Part shown: positions 52,974 to 62,136 of the stretch, piece after piece
How the letters are laid out: each line of letters begins with the position of its first letter
Position numbering within the stretch: the first letter of the stretch is position 1
Assembly: GCF_013072695.1 (NCBI RefSeq)
Contig: NZ_LXUK01000012.1
Coordinates: 539,027-603,026, forward strand
DNA length: 64,000 nucleotides
Origin: Acinetobacter sp. Ac_5812
GTDB lineage: Bacteria > Pseudomonadota > Gammaproteobacteria > Pseudomonadales > Moraxellaceae
Direction: 5' to 3'
Made by a program: the position numbers and the translations under genes
The notes under the pieces: model-generated
Databases searched by the model: none
Seen by the model: only the letters and a program-made list of their open reading frames with translations
Told to the model about the DNA's origin: nothing

Positions 52974-53112
52974 AATAATAGAAAGATTTAGTGACGGTGA
53001 TTATCATAATCAAAACTGAAGCTTTCGGCAGCTTTTCTGCAAAAAAACTCACCTTTATTTCAGAGAATCATTTAAAATTACGCCGTTTTTAAAATCAACT
53101 AGAGAGCCATCC

Positions 53113-54300
53113 ATGAATTTTCAGCGCATGACTGATCTTGATTTAGCAGGTAAACGTGTCCTTATTCGTGAAGACTTAAACGTTCCTGTAAAAAATGGGG
53201 AAATTACCAGTGATGCACGTTTACGTGCTGCATTGCCAACTATTAAAGCGGCTTTAGAAAAAGGCGCGGCAGTGATGGTATTTTCTCATCTTGGTCGTCC
53301 TGTAGAAGGTGAGCCAAAACCAGAACAATCACTTGCACCGGTTGCTGCTTATTTAAGCAAAGCATTGGGTCAAGATGTTAAATTATTCACAGATTATTTA
53401 GATGGCGTTGAAGTCGCTGCGGGTCAAGTTGTGTTACTTGAAAACGTTCGTTTCAACCACGGCGAAAAGAAAAATAACCAAGAGCTTGCGAAGAAATACG
53501 CTGCGTTATGTGATGTATTCGTGATGGATGCATTCGGTACAGCACATCGCGCAGAAGCATCAACTGAAGGCGCAGCACGTTTTGCGCCAATCGCCGCTGC
53601 GGGTCCTTTATTGGCAGCAGAGTTAGATGCGCTTGGTCGTGCAATGCAAACACCAGAAAAACCAATGGTTGCAATTGTTGCAGGCTCTAAAGTATCAACT
53701 AAACTTGATGTGTTGACTTCATTGTCTACAATCTGTGATCAATTGATCGTGGGTGGTGGTATTGCCAATACCTTCTTGGCTGCAGCTGGTTTTAATGTCG
53801 GTAAATCACTTTACGAAGCGGATTTGGTTGAAACTGCAAAACAAATTGCTGCAAAAGTGAGTGTTCCATTACCTACAGATGTTGTAGTTGCAGATGCAAG
53901 CCAAATCAACTTTGAAGATTTCCTTGGTTCATTGGCAAGTGCACAAGCTGTTGTAAAAAACGTGGCTGATGTAACTGATACCGATATGATTTTGGATGTT
54001 GGCCCTGAAACGGCTAAAGCATTTGCAGACATCTTAAAAACGTCTAAAACAATTCTTTGGAATGGCCCAGTGGGTGTGTTTGAAGTCGATCAATTCGGTG
54101 AAGGAACCAAAACACTTTCATTGGCGATTGCTGAATCTGCTGGTTTCTCGATTGCGGGTGGTGGTGATACATTGGCTGCAATTGATAAATATCAAGTTGC
54201 TGATCAAATTGGTTATATCTCAACGGGTGGTGGGGCATTCTTAGAGTTCGTAGAAGGCAAAACTTTACCTGCTGTTGCGGTATTGCTTGAGCGTGCTTAA
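53113..54300 (+). CDS. pgk: Phosphoglycerate kinase
   Basis: 395 residues. The N-terminal substrate motif is [16 protein letters not shown], the hinge is near the middle, and nucleotide-binding [13 protein letters not shown] [17 protein letters not shown] and GGGDTLAAI are in the C-domain. It interconverts 1,3-bisphosphoglycerate and 3-phosphoglycerate. GAGAG precedes the ATG. It has its own terminator. Confidence 0.97.
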   Translation: MNFQRMTDLDLAGKRVLIREDLNVPVKNGEITSDARLRAALPTIKAALEKGAAVMVFSHLGRPVEGEPKPEQSLAPVAAYLSKALGQDVKLFTDYLDGVEVAAGQVVLLENVRFNHGEKKNNQELAKKYAALCDVFVMDAFGTAHRAEASTEGAARFAPIAAAGPLLAAELDALGRAMQTPEKPMVAIVAGSKVSTKLDVLTSLSTICDQLIVGGGIANTFLAAAGFNVGKSLYEADLVETAKQIAAKVSVPLPTDVVVADASQINFEDFLGSLASAQAVVKNVADVTDTDMILDVGPETAKAFADILKTSKTILWNGPVGVFEVDQFGEGTKTLSLAIAESAGFSIAGGGDTLAAIDKYQVADQIGYISTGGGAFLEFVEGKTLPAVAVLLERA

Positions 54301-54337
54301 CCAAGATTTAATCTGCTGATTAATCAAATAAATACCT

Positions 54338-54367
54338 AAAAAGAGTCGATTTAAATCGGCTCTTTTT
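54338..54367 (+). terminator. Terminator after pgk
   Basis: AAAAAGAGTCGATTT and AAATCGGCTCTTTTT pair fully with one G-T pair. Confidence 0.88.
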
Positions 54368-54454
54368 ACTTTTGCACAACGTTACAGTCATGAAAATGTC
54401 ATATATCTGAAATATGATTGTCACAAGTTAACCAAGTAACTGTGGAAAGCCGTG

Positions 54455-54700
54455 ATGAAATTTAAATTAACCCTTGCCGCTCTAATTATTGCTCCAATCA
54501 TGCTGACTGCATGTGCAAAGAAAGAAGAAGCGAAAAATGCTGAACAGCAAGACCAAACAGCTGCTGCTGTATCAACACAGACATCCCCAGAGCAACAAGC
54601 TGCAATTGATGCGATTGATAAACCGAATTTAGATGAAAATAATACTGATGTTGCCGAACAAGCTGCTGCATCTGAAGTCGCTGCGAGCGAAGCGCACTAA
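54455..54700 (+). CDS. Small lipoprotein, 81 aa
   Basis: Signal peptide with lipobox (APIMLTACAKK), then an Ala/Gln/Asp/Glu-rich, disordered mature part. Only about 60 residues follow the lipidated Cys. The start is ATG 54455 with GGAAAG ahead; GTG 54452 is also in frame. Function unknown. Confidence 0.7.
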   Translation: MKFKLTLAALIIAPIMLTACAKKEEAKNAEQQDQTAAAVSTQTSPEQQAAIDAIDKPNLDENNTDVAEQAAASEVAASEAH

Positions 54701-54713
54701 GTGATAAAAGTGA

Positions 54714-54745
54714 AAAAAAGCCGATGTTTCAACATCGGCTTTTTT
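54714..54745. terminator. Bidirectional terminator between two lipoprotein genes
   Basis: AAAAAGCCGATGTT, TC, AACATCGGCTTTTT with A and T runs. Confidence 0.9.
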
Positions 54746-54749
54746 GTAT

Positions 54750-55133
54750 TTATGAATTAGCCTTACAGTAGAAGGTAAGCGTGGTTTGATAATCATCATC
54801 ACGGGCAAGTGAAGTATTTTTACCAGTGAAAGTACCAATCACACCTGCGGCAGCTTCAACCATCTTTCCAGTTTGCTCATCCACTACACCTTTGAGTACC
54901 CCTTGATACGCGGTTTTTTCATCAACTACGACAGGTGAGGTGTTACGGGTACAAGTTTTCTGTGCAGCACTTACAGCATTGTTTTTTGCAATCAGATTGG
55001 TTTTACCTACGCCAGTGACTTCATATTGATTATTTTCTTTTTGAATGGCTAAGGTATTGGTTGGTGTAGATGCACATGCTGTCAATCCGAGTGCCAAGCC
55101 ACCAACTAAACTCATGATTAAGGTTTTTTTCAT
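54750..55133 (-). CDS. Small lipoprotein, 127 aa
   Basis: Signal peptide with lipobox (LALGLTACAST), mature part with two further Cys and a VTGVGKTNLIAKNNAVSAAQKTC segment that resembles the helix of YgdI/YecR-like small lipoproteins. Function unknown. The C-terminal TLTFYC strand may bond to the inner Cys. Confidence 0.75.
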   Translation of the reverse strand: MKKTLIMSLVGGLALGLTACASTPTNTLAIQKENNQYEVTGVGKTNLIAKNNAVSAAQKTCTRNTSPVVVDEKTAYQGVLKGVVDEQTGKMVEAAAGVIGTFTGKNTSLARDDDYQTTLTFYCKANS

Positions 55134-55387
55134 TACTTGTTCTCAAGTCGTTACATAATTGTATTATTGGAACATAGAATTTCTGAGCGCTTTTGCAGGT
55201 TATGTACAGTTTGTGCAGACACTCTGTAAATTTTCTCAAATGAATGATGAGTTTAGCGATGATGATATTTGTTATTTACGAACGAAATTCAATATAGATG
55301 TCTGTGGCAAGCATGAATTAAGCATAGTGGAAATCATTCAGATTATGCTAATCTAGCGCCATCCTTGTGTTAGTTAGATTCATTTCA

Positions 55388-55966
55388 ATGACGGACTCAA
55401 ATATAGAGACAATTCATCAAAATATTCATCAACGTCAATCTATTGGGCAACTGATTGAGCCTGCACCAAATACAGAACAACTCGAAAAAGCAGTGCAAGC
55501 TGCATTGACTGCGCCTGATCATCATCGTTTAAAACCAACGCGATTTTTGGTTATCACCCCAGAGTTACGCGCGGCTTTTGGTGAGCAATTAGCGAGTGCT
55601 TTAGCCGATTTAGGTGAGACAGATCCTGCTCAACTTGATCGAGTGAAACAACATCCATTTCGTGCGCCTTTGTTGGTTTTAGCTTTAACCACGATTCAAG
55701 ATCATCCTAAAGTTCCACACTTTGAACAGATTTTAAGTACAGGCGCTGCAATTCAAAACTTCTTGCTCTCTTTACAAGCACAAGGCTTTGCAACCATGTG
55801 GCGTTCTGGGGCTGTGGTTGAATCGAATTGGTTGAAACAGCAATTGGGATTAAAACAACAGGATCTTATTTCTGGAATTATTTATATCGGAACAGCAGCA
55901 AAAGCGATTGCACCAAGAGCAGAAATAAACAGTCAAGATTTTGTAAAAGTATGGCAAGTAACCTAA
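55388..55966 (+). CDS. Nitroreductase family protein (YdjA-like)
   Basis: 192 residues. N-terminal IHQRQSIGQLIEPAP has the FMN-binding Arg and Ser; PDHHRLKPTRF, GAAIQNFLLSLQAQGFATMWRSG and IIYIGTA follow. The pattern fits short YdjA-type flavin reductases. ATG 55388 has no clear ribosome-binding site; the frame opens upstream at GTG 55367. Confidence 0.85.
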   Translation: MTDSNIETIHQNIHQRQSIGQLIEPAPNTEQLEKAVQAALTAPDHHRLKPTRFLVITPELRAAFGEQLASALADLGETDPAQLDRVKQHPFRAPLLVLALTTIQDHPKVPHFEQILSTGAAIQNFLLSLQAQGFATMWRSGAVVESNWLKQQLGLKQQDLISGIIYIGTAAKAIAPRAEINSQDFVKVWQVT

Positions 55967-56013
55967 GCTTTGTTTTGCATGATTAAAGAAAGAAATTCGT
56001 TTCAGGATAAAAA

Positions 56014-57087
56014 ATGACAGAGTTAAATTTTAGTGATTTAGTTGAGCCAGTTGCCGTAGATCAGAAAACAGCATTAAGAATTACGGTCTTGGGCGGTGGT
56101 AGTTTTGGCACAGCGATGGCAAATTTAGCGACCAGAAATGGTTGCGATACCATGATTTGGATTCGTGATGCTGCTGTTGCAGAAGAAATTAATCAAACGC
56201 ATATCAATAAACGCTATTTACCTGATTATCCACTTGAACATGGATTGCGTGCAGTAGCTGACTTAGAGCTTGCTGTACGGGATCGTGACATTATTCTGGT
56301 GGCGATTCCAAGCCATTCTTTCCGTGATGTGCTCAAACAGATTGCGCCGTTTATTACTTCTCAGGCTGTGGTTTCATTGACCAAAGGGATTGAAGCAAAA
56401 ACCTTTAGTTTTATGAGTGATATTATTCGCACAGAATTACCTGAAGTGCCGTATGGTGTGCTATCTGGTCCTAACCTTGCCAAAGAAATCATGGCAGGTA
56501 TGCCTTCAGGAACGGTCATTGCCAGTGAGTCCGAATTGGTTCGTTATGCCGTGCAACATGCTTTGCATAGTGCTTTATTCCGCGTGTTTGGTAGCGACGA
56601 TGTGCATGGTGTTGAACTGGGTGGTGCCTTAAAAAATATTTATGCAGTTGCCATGGGGATGGGTGGGGCTTATAAGATTGGTGAAAATACCAAAAGTATG
56701 ATTCTGACTCGTGCGTTGGCTGAAATGAGTCGTTTTGCAGTAAAGCAAGGCGCCAATCCATTAACCTTTTTGGGTCTGTCCGGCGTAGGTGATTTATTTG
56801 CCACCTGTAACAGTCCATTAAGTCGTAACTATCAGATTGGTTTTGCACTGGGTTCTGGTAAAACACTGGATCAAGCGACCAAAGAGCTCGGTCAGACGGC
56901 AGAGGGGATTAATACCATTGTTCAGGTACGAACCAAAGCGGAAGAGCTAGATGTGTATATGCCAATTACCAATGCACTGTACGAAGTGATTTTTGAAGGT
57001 GCGCCGCCAATGACGATTGCGTTGTCTTTGATGAAAAATGGTCATCGTAGTGATGTGGAATTTGTTTTACCTCATCATGAAGTCTAA
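56014..57087 (+). CDS. gpsA: Glycerol-3-phosphate dehydrogenase [NAD(P)+]
   Basis: 357 residues. NAD-binding GGGSFGTAMANLA near 28, catalytic Lys region LGGALKNIYAVAMGM, and GVGDLFATC are all present. It makes glycerol-3-phosphate for phospholipid synthesis. It begins a run gpsA-sixA-gspL-gspM without terminators. Confidence 0.96.
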   Translation: MTELNFSDLVEPVAVDQKTALRITVLGGGSFGTAMANLATRNGCDTMIWIRDAAVAEEINQTHINKRYLPDYPLEHGLRAVADLELAVRDRDIILVAIPSHSFRDVLKQIAPFITSQAVVSLTKGIEAKTFSFMSDIIRTELPEVPYGVLSGPNLAKEIMAGMPSGTVIASESELVRYAVQHALHSALFRVFGSDDVHGVELGGALKNIYAVAMGMGGAYKIGENTKSMILTRALAEMSRFAVKQGANPLTFLGLSGVGDLFATCNSPLSRNYQIGFALGSGKTLDQATKELGQTAEGINTIVQVRTKAEELDVYMPITNALYEVIFEGAPPMTIALSLMKNGHRSDVEFVLPHHEV

Positions 57088-57144
57088 TCAAAAAACTGTC
57101 ATCTATTCGCGTTATGATACAGCTATAAAAAATAAGGTCGTTTT

Positions 57145-57600
57145 ATGCAGTTAACTTTAGTTCGTCACGGTGAAGCCTCTCCAGCCATCAATGGAAATGA
57201 TATGCAGCGTCCATTAACAGTGCGTGGACATCAACAAGCTGAGCAAACAGGACATTTCTTAAAGGATGTGATTCAACCAGAAATCTTTGTGGTGAGCCCT
57301 TTATTACGTGCGCAGGAAACTTTAGCCCATATCAAAGCACATTTTCACGGTATTCCAGTTTTAATTTGCGATAAGATTAAACCTGATGATGATGCCAAAG
57401 ATGCGATTGAATGGTTATCTAAATTACCGTATGAGTCGATTGCAGTGGTGTGTCATATGAATGTTGTGGCACATATTGAAGAGCAATTGACACACGAAGG
57501 CTTTAATCCGTTTGCATTGGCAGAAGCACGTATTTATGATCAAGTTGTGATCGCGAATGGTTTGTCGACGCAAAAGAATCGTTTTACACCAACATTATAA
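57145..57600 (+). CDS. sixA: Phosphohistidine phosphatase SixA
   Basis: 151 residues; catalytic RHGE at positions 7-10 (TLVRHGEASPA) and LLRAQETL, with a late CHMNV in place of the usual histidine segment. It removes phosphate from histidines of phosphorelay proteins. It lies 57 bases after gpsA and 41 before gspL. Confidence 0.88.
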   Translation: MQLTLVRHGEASPAINGNDMQRPLTVRGHQQAEQTGHFLKDVIQPEIFVVSPLLRAQETLAHIKAHFHGIPVLICDKIKPDDDAKDAIEWLSKLPYESIAVVCHMNVVAHIEEQLTHEGFNPFALAEARIYDQVVIANGLSTQKNRFTPTL

Positions 57601-57641
57601 TTTTATATATCCGCAATAGGATAAAAGGGTACTGAACACCG

Positions 57642-58781
57642 ATGCTGTATATATGGATGCCCGAAACCAATGGAACATGGTATTGGTCGGCAGGGGAAAA
57701 TTGGTTGCAGGCACAAAGTCTTGAACAGTTGATTCAGGACTTGCAAGAGCATCATGGTAAAGAGGCTGTGGTTTATTTTCCAAGCCGAAATGCGCAATTA
57801 TTACAACAACCCATGACCAAGGCACATTACAAACAATTGGGACAGGAAGGCGTTAAATACCTCTTGGAAGAGTTTGTCACCTTGCCAATTGATCAAATGA
57901 AAGTAGTTCATCATTTTCAAAATGATCAGCTCAATATCTTGGGTGTGGCGCAATATTCGATTGAAACATGGCAACATGCACTCAGTCTTTTGCCGATCCA
58001 GATTACAGCATTCTTGCCTGACTTTTTGATTGCACCTGAACCAGAACTGAATCAAGTGGTATTACTCAATCTGTATGATCACCTCTTGATTAGAGAAAAT
58101 ACATGGTCTGGAAACTCTGTTGATGATTTAGGATTGTTCCTGGAGTTTCAGACAGCAGAAACCCAGTATAAATTTGCGAATTTAAATGCTGGTCAGTTAG
58201 AGAGTCTCGCAACTGCATCGAGTAAAGATCAGCGCACTGAATTTAGTTATCAATTTGAACCGTTGTTAAGACCTAAACAGCATCCTTTCAATGTTTTACC
58301 TAAAGCTAAAAATGCTGAAACACAATGGTCAGGATATTGGAAAGCTGCGGCTGCCGTATTGTTAGCTGTCATTGTTGTACAGCTCGGTTATGACGCGTTG
58401 CGTTGGTCGAAGCTGAAAAAAGTTGCTGATCAAACTGCAAGCCAAGCGATTGAGCAATATAAATATTGGTTCGGTGAGAATAGTCGTGTTACCGAACAAA
58501 ATATTAAAAGCCAGTTTGAAAGCCAATTACGTATGAGCCAACTTGGTGATACGCAAGCACTTTCGCTGTTAAGCCGTGTTGGACCAATTTTGATGCAAAA
58601 ACAAATCGTTGCTCAGCAGGTGAGTTATGATGCCGCAACTTTGGCTATGTCACTCAAAGCAAAATCTGCGGATGATTTACAAGGATTAACTCAACAATTA
58701 AACCAACAAGGTTTCCAAGCTGAATTAGGCAATGTTCAGGCGGATACAGTTGGCGCAATTGGGGTGGTAAAAGTAAAATAA
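57642..58781 (+). CDS. gspL: Type II secretion system protein GspL
   Basis: 379 residues. Cytosolic actin-like domain (1-225), one membrane helix near 235-255 (AAAAVLLAVIVVQLGYDAL), periplasmic ferredoxin-like domain. GspL links the GspE ATPase to GspM and the pseudopilus at the inner membrane. The other gsp genes are absent from the window. Confidence 0.88.
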   Translation: MLYIWMPETNGTWYWSAGENWLQAQSLEQLIQDLQEHHGKEAVVYFPSRNAQLLQQPMTKAHYKQLGQEGVKYLLEEFVTLPIDQMKVVHHFQNDQLNILGVAQYSIETWQHALSLLPIQITAFLPDFLIAPEPELNQVVLLNLYDHLLIRENTWSGNSVDDLGLFLEFQTAETQYKFANLNAGQLESLATASSKDQRTEFSYQFEPLLRPKQHPFNVLPKAKNAETQWSGYWKAAAAVLLAVIVVQLGYDALRWSKLKKVADQTASQAIEQYKYWFGENSRVTEQNIKSQFESQLRMSQLGDTQALSLLSRVGPILMQKQIVAQQVSYDAATLAMSLKAKSADDLQGLTQQLNQQGFQAELGNVQADTVGAIGVVKVK

Positions 58782-59260
58782 TGAAAGCATTAACACGATT
58801 ACAAAATAGCTTTGATCAGAAAATTGAAGCATTAAATGAATATCTACAAGGCTTATCTGTCCGTGAACGGGTAATGGTGATTTTTACCACCATTTTTGTC
58901 ATTGTGACCGTGACTGGTTTTGCTTTGTGGAAAACGCATGCATTGGCAGATCAACAACAAAAACGGTTAAATGAATTAAAAGATCTAACTGTGTGGATGC
59001 AGAGCAATGCGGCGACAATGAAACCTGCAAATGATGTGGGATTGACCGTAGCAGATAAAATACAGCGAACGGCCCAACAACAAGGTTTGGCTGTTTCTTC
59101 ACAGCAAAATGGTGAGCAGATTCAGCTTGTTGCAGAACATCAGAATTATGCTGTGCTGGCTAACTTTTTGATGCAGTTGTCTCAAATGGGGATCAGCATT
59201 CAAAAAATGGATATGGTGTCAAACAACAATCAGATTAAATTAACTGCAACAGTACAATAG
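58781..59260 (+). CDS. gspM: Type II secretion system protein GspM
   Basis: 159 residues with one membrane helix near 32-50 and a small periplasmic domain. Its ATG overlaps the gspL stop by one base (TAATG), so translation is coupled. It stabilises GspL and positions the pseudopilus. Confidence 0.87.
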   Translation: MKALTRLQNSFDQKIEALNEYLQGLSVRERVMVIFTTIFVIVTVTGFALWKTHALADQQQKRLNELKDLTVWMQSNAATMKPANDVGLTVADKIQRTAQQQGLAVSSQQNGEQIQLVAEHQNYAVLANFLMQLSQMGISIQKMDMVSNNNQIKLTATVQ

Positions 59261-59315
59261 CAATAGATTTATTTTATGGTGTATGGATTTCCCTTGTAAA
59301 TTTTATATTTATTTT

Positions 59316-59359
59316 AAAAATAGAGTGTTTATTTAATAAAATTAACACTCTATTTTTTT
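59316..59359 (+). terminator. Terminator after gspM
   Basis: AAAATAGAGTGTT and AACACTCTATTTT around a 14-base loop, then T run. Confidence 0.75.
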
Positions 59360-59441
59360 ATCTAGTGGTTGAGTTGTTAATTGAAAAGTTGTTTTTTTTA
59401 AGTAAAATTCATGGAATATTTTTTGTTATTTTTAGATTAAA

Positions 59442-60143
59442 TTAAAAAAATCCAAGTGAATAAGCAATGTTAATTGCTTTTGAGCGACTATCTACGGATA
59501 GTTTTCCATAAATATTTCTTAAATGTGCTTCAATCGTGTAACGTGATAACCCCAATTCATTGGCAATATCTTGATTGTTTAAGCCTTGGGTTACTAGTTC
59601 TAAAATCTCTAATTCTCGAGTAGATAATGTTTCTGTTAAACTAGATCTCCTTTGTAATGGTTTAATCTCTGTTGATAAAATAATTTGAATAAGAAAAGGA
59701 TCGATCGGTAGTCCGCCTTTCAAAATTTGTTTAATTGACATGGAAACTTCAAAATCATCACGTTCTTTCAGAAGATAGCCTGTAGCACCAGCTTGGATCG
59801 CAGTTAGAACAGCTTCTTTGGTATTTAATGCTGATATAACTAAAATTGGAATAGTAGTATTTTTTTGCCTCAATGTTTTTATTAGTTTTGTTCCATCTCC
59901 ATTAGATAAATTTAGATCAACTAATGCAAAAGAAACTTTTTTGTTCTTCGCAATTAATAAAGATTGATGGAGATTTTCTGAAAAAATCAAATCAGTTTTT
60001 TGGTAATTAAGTTCTATTAATATATTTTTTAATCTTTCTTTAATTTTAATATCGTTTTCTGCAATTAATACTGGCGCAGGCAAGGGGGAGCTGAAAACAG
60101 AAGTTTCCCAGAATTTTTCTATTTCCCTCTCTTCTTCAATCAT
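59442..60143 (-). CDS. NarL/LuxR-type response regulator
   Basis: 233 residues. Receiver domain near 22-140: acidic pair in AENDIK, phosphoacceptor Asp in FALVDLNLSNGDG, Ser/Thr in VISALN and Lys in LLKERDD. The C-terminal LuxR HTH (165-230) reads LSTRELEILELVTQGLNNQDIANELGLSRYTIEAHLRNIYGKL. There is no histidine kinase next to it. It faces the cluster of an eight-Cys protein, a collar protein and a broken LuxR regulator; regulating them is inferred from position only. Confidence 0.88.
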   Translation of the reverse strand: MIEEEREIEKFWETSVFSSPLPAPVLIAENDIKIKERLKNILIELNYQKTDLIFSENLHQSLLIAKNKKVSFALVDLNLSNGDGTKLIKTLRQKNTTIPILVISALNTKEAVLTAIQAGATGYLLKERDDFEVSMSIKQILKGGLPIDPFLIQIILSTEIKPLQRRSSLTETLSTRELEILELVTQGLNNQDIANELGLSRYTIEAHLRNIYGKLSVDSRSKAINIAYSLGFF

Positions 60144-60277
60144 AATATTTTCTTTTTCTAAAAATTAATTATGATTATAGGCGTGAAATATTTATTTTCT
60201 ACAAATATTATTAAATATTTTTTTATGTTAAGAAATTTTTAAAAGTGTTTTATTGGTGCTGTTTTAATTGTTGTGGT

Positions 60278-60305
60278 GACAAGCTTAATTAATATTAAGC
60301 TTGTC
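60278..60305 (-). other. Perfect inverted repeat after the eight-Cys gene
   Basis: GACAAGCTTAA and TTAAGCTTGTC enclose TTAATA. The 11-bp stem lies just after the minus-strand stop at 60328. No T run follows on either strand, so it may be an imperfect terminator or a protein site. Confidence 0.6.
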
Positions 60306-60327
60306 TAAAATAATTTGTGAAAAGTAA

Positions 60328-60714
60328 TTAGCAGATGCCGACTACAGTTCCACTCCATAAGGCTTGATTATTTACATAGAGTGTAATTTTTAAGCCTGTT
60401 GGAATTCCCCAAGTTGTACAAACATCGCCACATACACGTAAACTTGCATTGGCAGGAATACTAATTGGTACACCCACACAAACGTTACCAAAGACTGGAA
60501 AATCAAAACATACATCGCCATTTCGATAAGATGCGCCAACGCAAGCACTTAGACTTAAGGCTTCTACGTTGGTACTTTTAAGTTGGCTTTGTACTGATTC
60601 AATTGTATTTGTTGATTTAACATTGGGTGATTGCAGTTGATTGCTGCCTTCACCATTAAAACCAACTTTTGTATAGTCTGGAACAACTTGTGGATCACAT
60701 TGACATCCGCTCAT
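60328..60714 (-). CDS. Hypothetical protein with eight cysteines, 128 aa
   Basis: Not recognised. It has no signal peptide. Eight cysteines are spaced MSGCQC at the start, then ACVG, VCFD, VCVG, VCGDVC and a C-terminal GIC. The region from 55 to the end is beta-rich and holds VGVPISIPANASLRVC and ITLYVNNQALWSG. AAGGAAG fits the start. It lies next to the tail-collar-domain gene, so the two may be co-expressed. Confidence 0.7.
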   Translation of the reverse strand: MSGCQCDPQVVPDYTKVGFNGEGSNQLQSPNVKSTNTIESVQSQLKSTNVEALSLSACVGASYRNGDVCFDFPVFGNVCVGVPISIPANASLRVCGDVCTTWGIPTGLKITLYVNNQALWSGTVVGIC

Positions 60715-60867
60715 TATTTTACTTCCTTTATTTAATCGTTATAAAAGTGATAGTTCGTACTCTATGGCTGGTCCGAATTTCGCCCCATTTTTTCTCGTGG
60801 TTTCTGGTATCCACAATAAATCTCGATACGATTAAAGAAAGATCGTATTAAAATTTAAATTTTTTGA

Positions 60868-61467
60868 TTATTGGCGTGAAGGATAGATGCCTTCTAAACT
60901 AATGATGTAATACAAAGCCAAATATGGGTTTGTAATGTCGACAGGCTGACTAAGACCGGTAACAGAGGTCGTTTGTTGAGGAATGGCGACTTGTGCCGTT
61001 CCACTCGTTGGCTTCATATTCACCAATTGAGTTGTGCTTTGAGTAAACGTGTCATATAAACTCCCTGTGCTTGTATCATTGGCATTTGCCCAAAGGGCAT
61101 TGGTGGGGTCACTGGTACTTCCACCTAGAGAGCTAGCTTGTGGGGTTAAAGAGACTGCTGCATTGACGTTTTGAGGTGCAATAACATGGTTATGTGCAGG
61201 TAAATTGTTGATGGTCAATGTTGTACTTTGGCTGCCTGCTGCTTGACCGAGTTGAAAACTATTATTTACTCCGAGTGCAAAACGACCACCTAAGTTTGGT
61301 AAAGCAAAATTGCTGACACCATTCCCTCCATAAGTCGTACCTAACAAGCTGAATAGTGCTTGATTTTGAGCAATCGGCAGTAATTGTCCATTACAGGCTG
61401 CCCAACCCCTTGGAACGAAGTTGTACGGAACGAGTATAATTTCCCCAAGATATGGATCTGCGCTCAT
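60868..61467 (-). CDS. Phage tail collar domain protein
   Basis: 199 residues. The collar motif is at the front: LGEIILVPYNFVPRGWAACNGQLLPIAQNQALFSLLGTTYGGNGVSNFALPNLGGR, as in MdpB-like and tail-fibre collar proteins. No other phage genes are near. Similar free-standing collar proteins occur in many non-phage genomes; function unknown. GGGG spaced before ATG 61467 fixes the start; the frame opens at 61494. Confidence 0.83.
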   Translation of the reverse strand: MSADPYLGEIILVPYNFVPRGWAACNGQLLPIAQNQALFSLLGTTYGGNGVSNFALPNLGGRFALGVNNSFQLGQAAGSQSTTLTINNLPAHNHVIAPQNVNAAVSLTPQASSLGGSTSDPTNALWANANDTSTGSLYDTFTQSTTQLVNMKPTSGTAQVAIPQQTTSVTGLSQPVDITNPYLALYYIISLEGIYPSRQ

Positions 61468-61515
61468 ATGTTTCCCCTTTTGTTTTTTAGACATGTTGTT
61501 GGTGTTTTTGTTGTT

Positions 61516-61921
61516 TTAATTTAATGAAATTTCTTTTTGGGCGAGTATCCCCAAAACATCGTATTTTGATTTAATGTTCTTAAATTTTCGATTGATTGAT
61601 TTTCGGTAGCTATAGATCGTTTCTATGCTTAGATTTAATTGTAATGAAATGTCGATACTGCAAAGATCTTGAGCTAAGAGTTGGGCGATTGTACGTTCTC
61701 TTGGTGAGAGAGTGTCTAGAAACTGAAAATAGTATGGGGAAAATTGAATTAAACTTGCTCGATGGTGAATATTAAGCTTTTGATAAATATTTTCTTGATG
61801 GGTAGTAACGGTTCGTTCACTGATATGAAGTTTTTTTGCTATTTCTTTGATACGGTAGCCATGTACCAACATTTAAAAAAATCTGGCATTCGCGTTTGCT
61901 TAATTGATCTATAGTCTTCAT
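61516..61921 (-). CDS. Double-HTH LuxR-type regulator, frameshifted at a homopolymer
   Basis: The intact reading would have two LuxR-type HTHs in tandem. AAAAGGA fits an ATG at 61921 whose frame reads MKTIDQLSKRECQIFL, then leaves frame at seven T followed by three A (61882-61872 on the minus strand). The rest of the first HTH (HGYRIKEIAKKLHISERTVTTHQENIYQKL) and the second (LDTLSPRERTIAQLLAQDL) continue in another frame from ATG 61872. Removing one base joins both into an exact LuxR pattern. It could be a sequencing error, a pseudogene or a phase-variable switch. Confidence 0.75.
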
Positions 61922-62006
61922 TTTGAATCCTTTTGTATTATAACCTTAGGAAAAGAAAGTTGCTCCGTGGAGTCGAGTTATTAAAGATAAATTAAGATGT
62001 TTTGAC

Positions 62007-62074
62007 ATCATTGAAATTTGTTATTTAGACGATTTTTTGAAGGTTTTTTAATTTTTCTACCAAATTTCAATGAT
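62007..62074. promoter_or_regulatory. Perfect 14-bp inverted repeat upstream of the autotransporter
   Basis: ATCATTGAAATTTG (62007-62020) and its exact reverse complement (62061-62074), 40 bases apart. TTGACA (62002-62007) followed by TTTAGA at a 16-base spacing could be the autotransporter promoter, overlapping the left arm. Confidence 0.6.
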
Positions 62075-62136
62075 TCATTTGTGCGAAAAATGTTCTCTAA
62101 TTTATGTGTTTATATTCACAAAATGCAGGGAATAAT

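Noticed and set aside
55159..55356. 65-codon plus-strand frame between a lipoprotein gene and the nitroreductase gene
   Set aside because: No ribosome-binding site and no recognisable features; it could be a remnant but is not supported.
60868..61467. Prophage signature from the tail collar protein
   Set aside because: No terminase, capsid, integrase, lysis or attachment sites nearby; isolated collar proteins occur outside phages.
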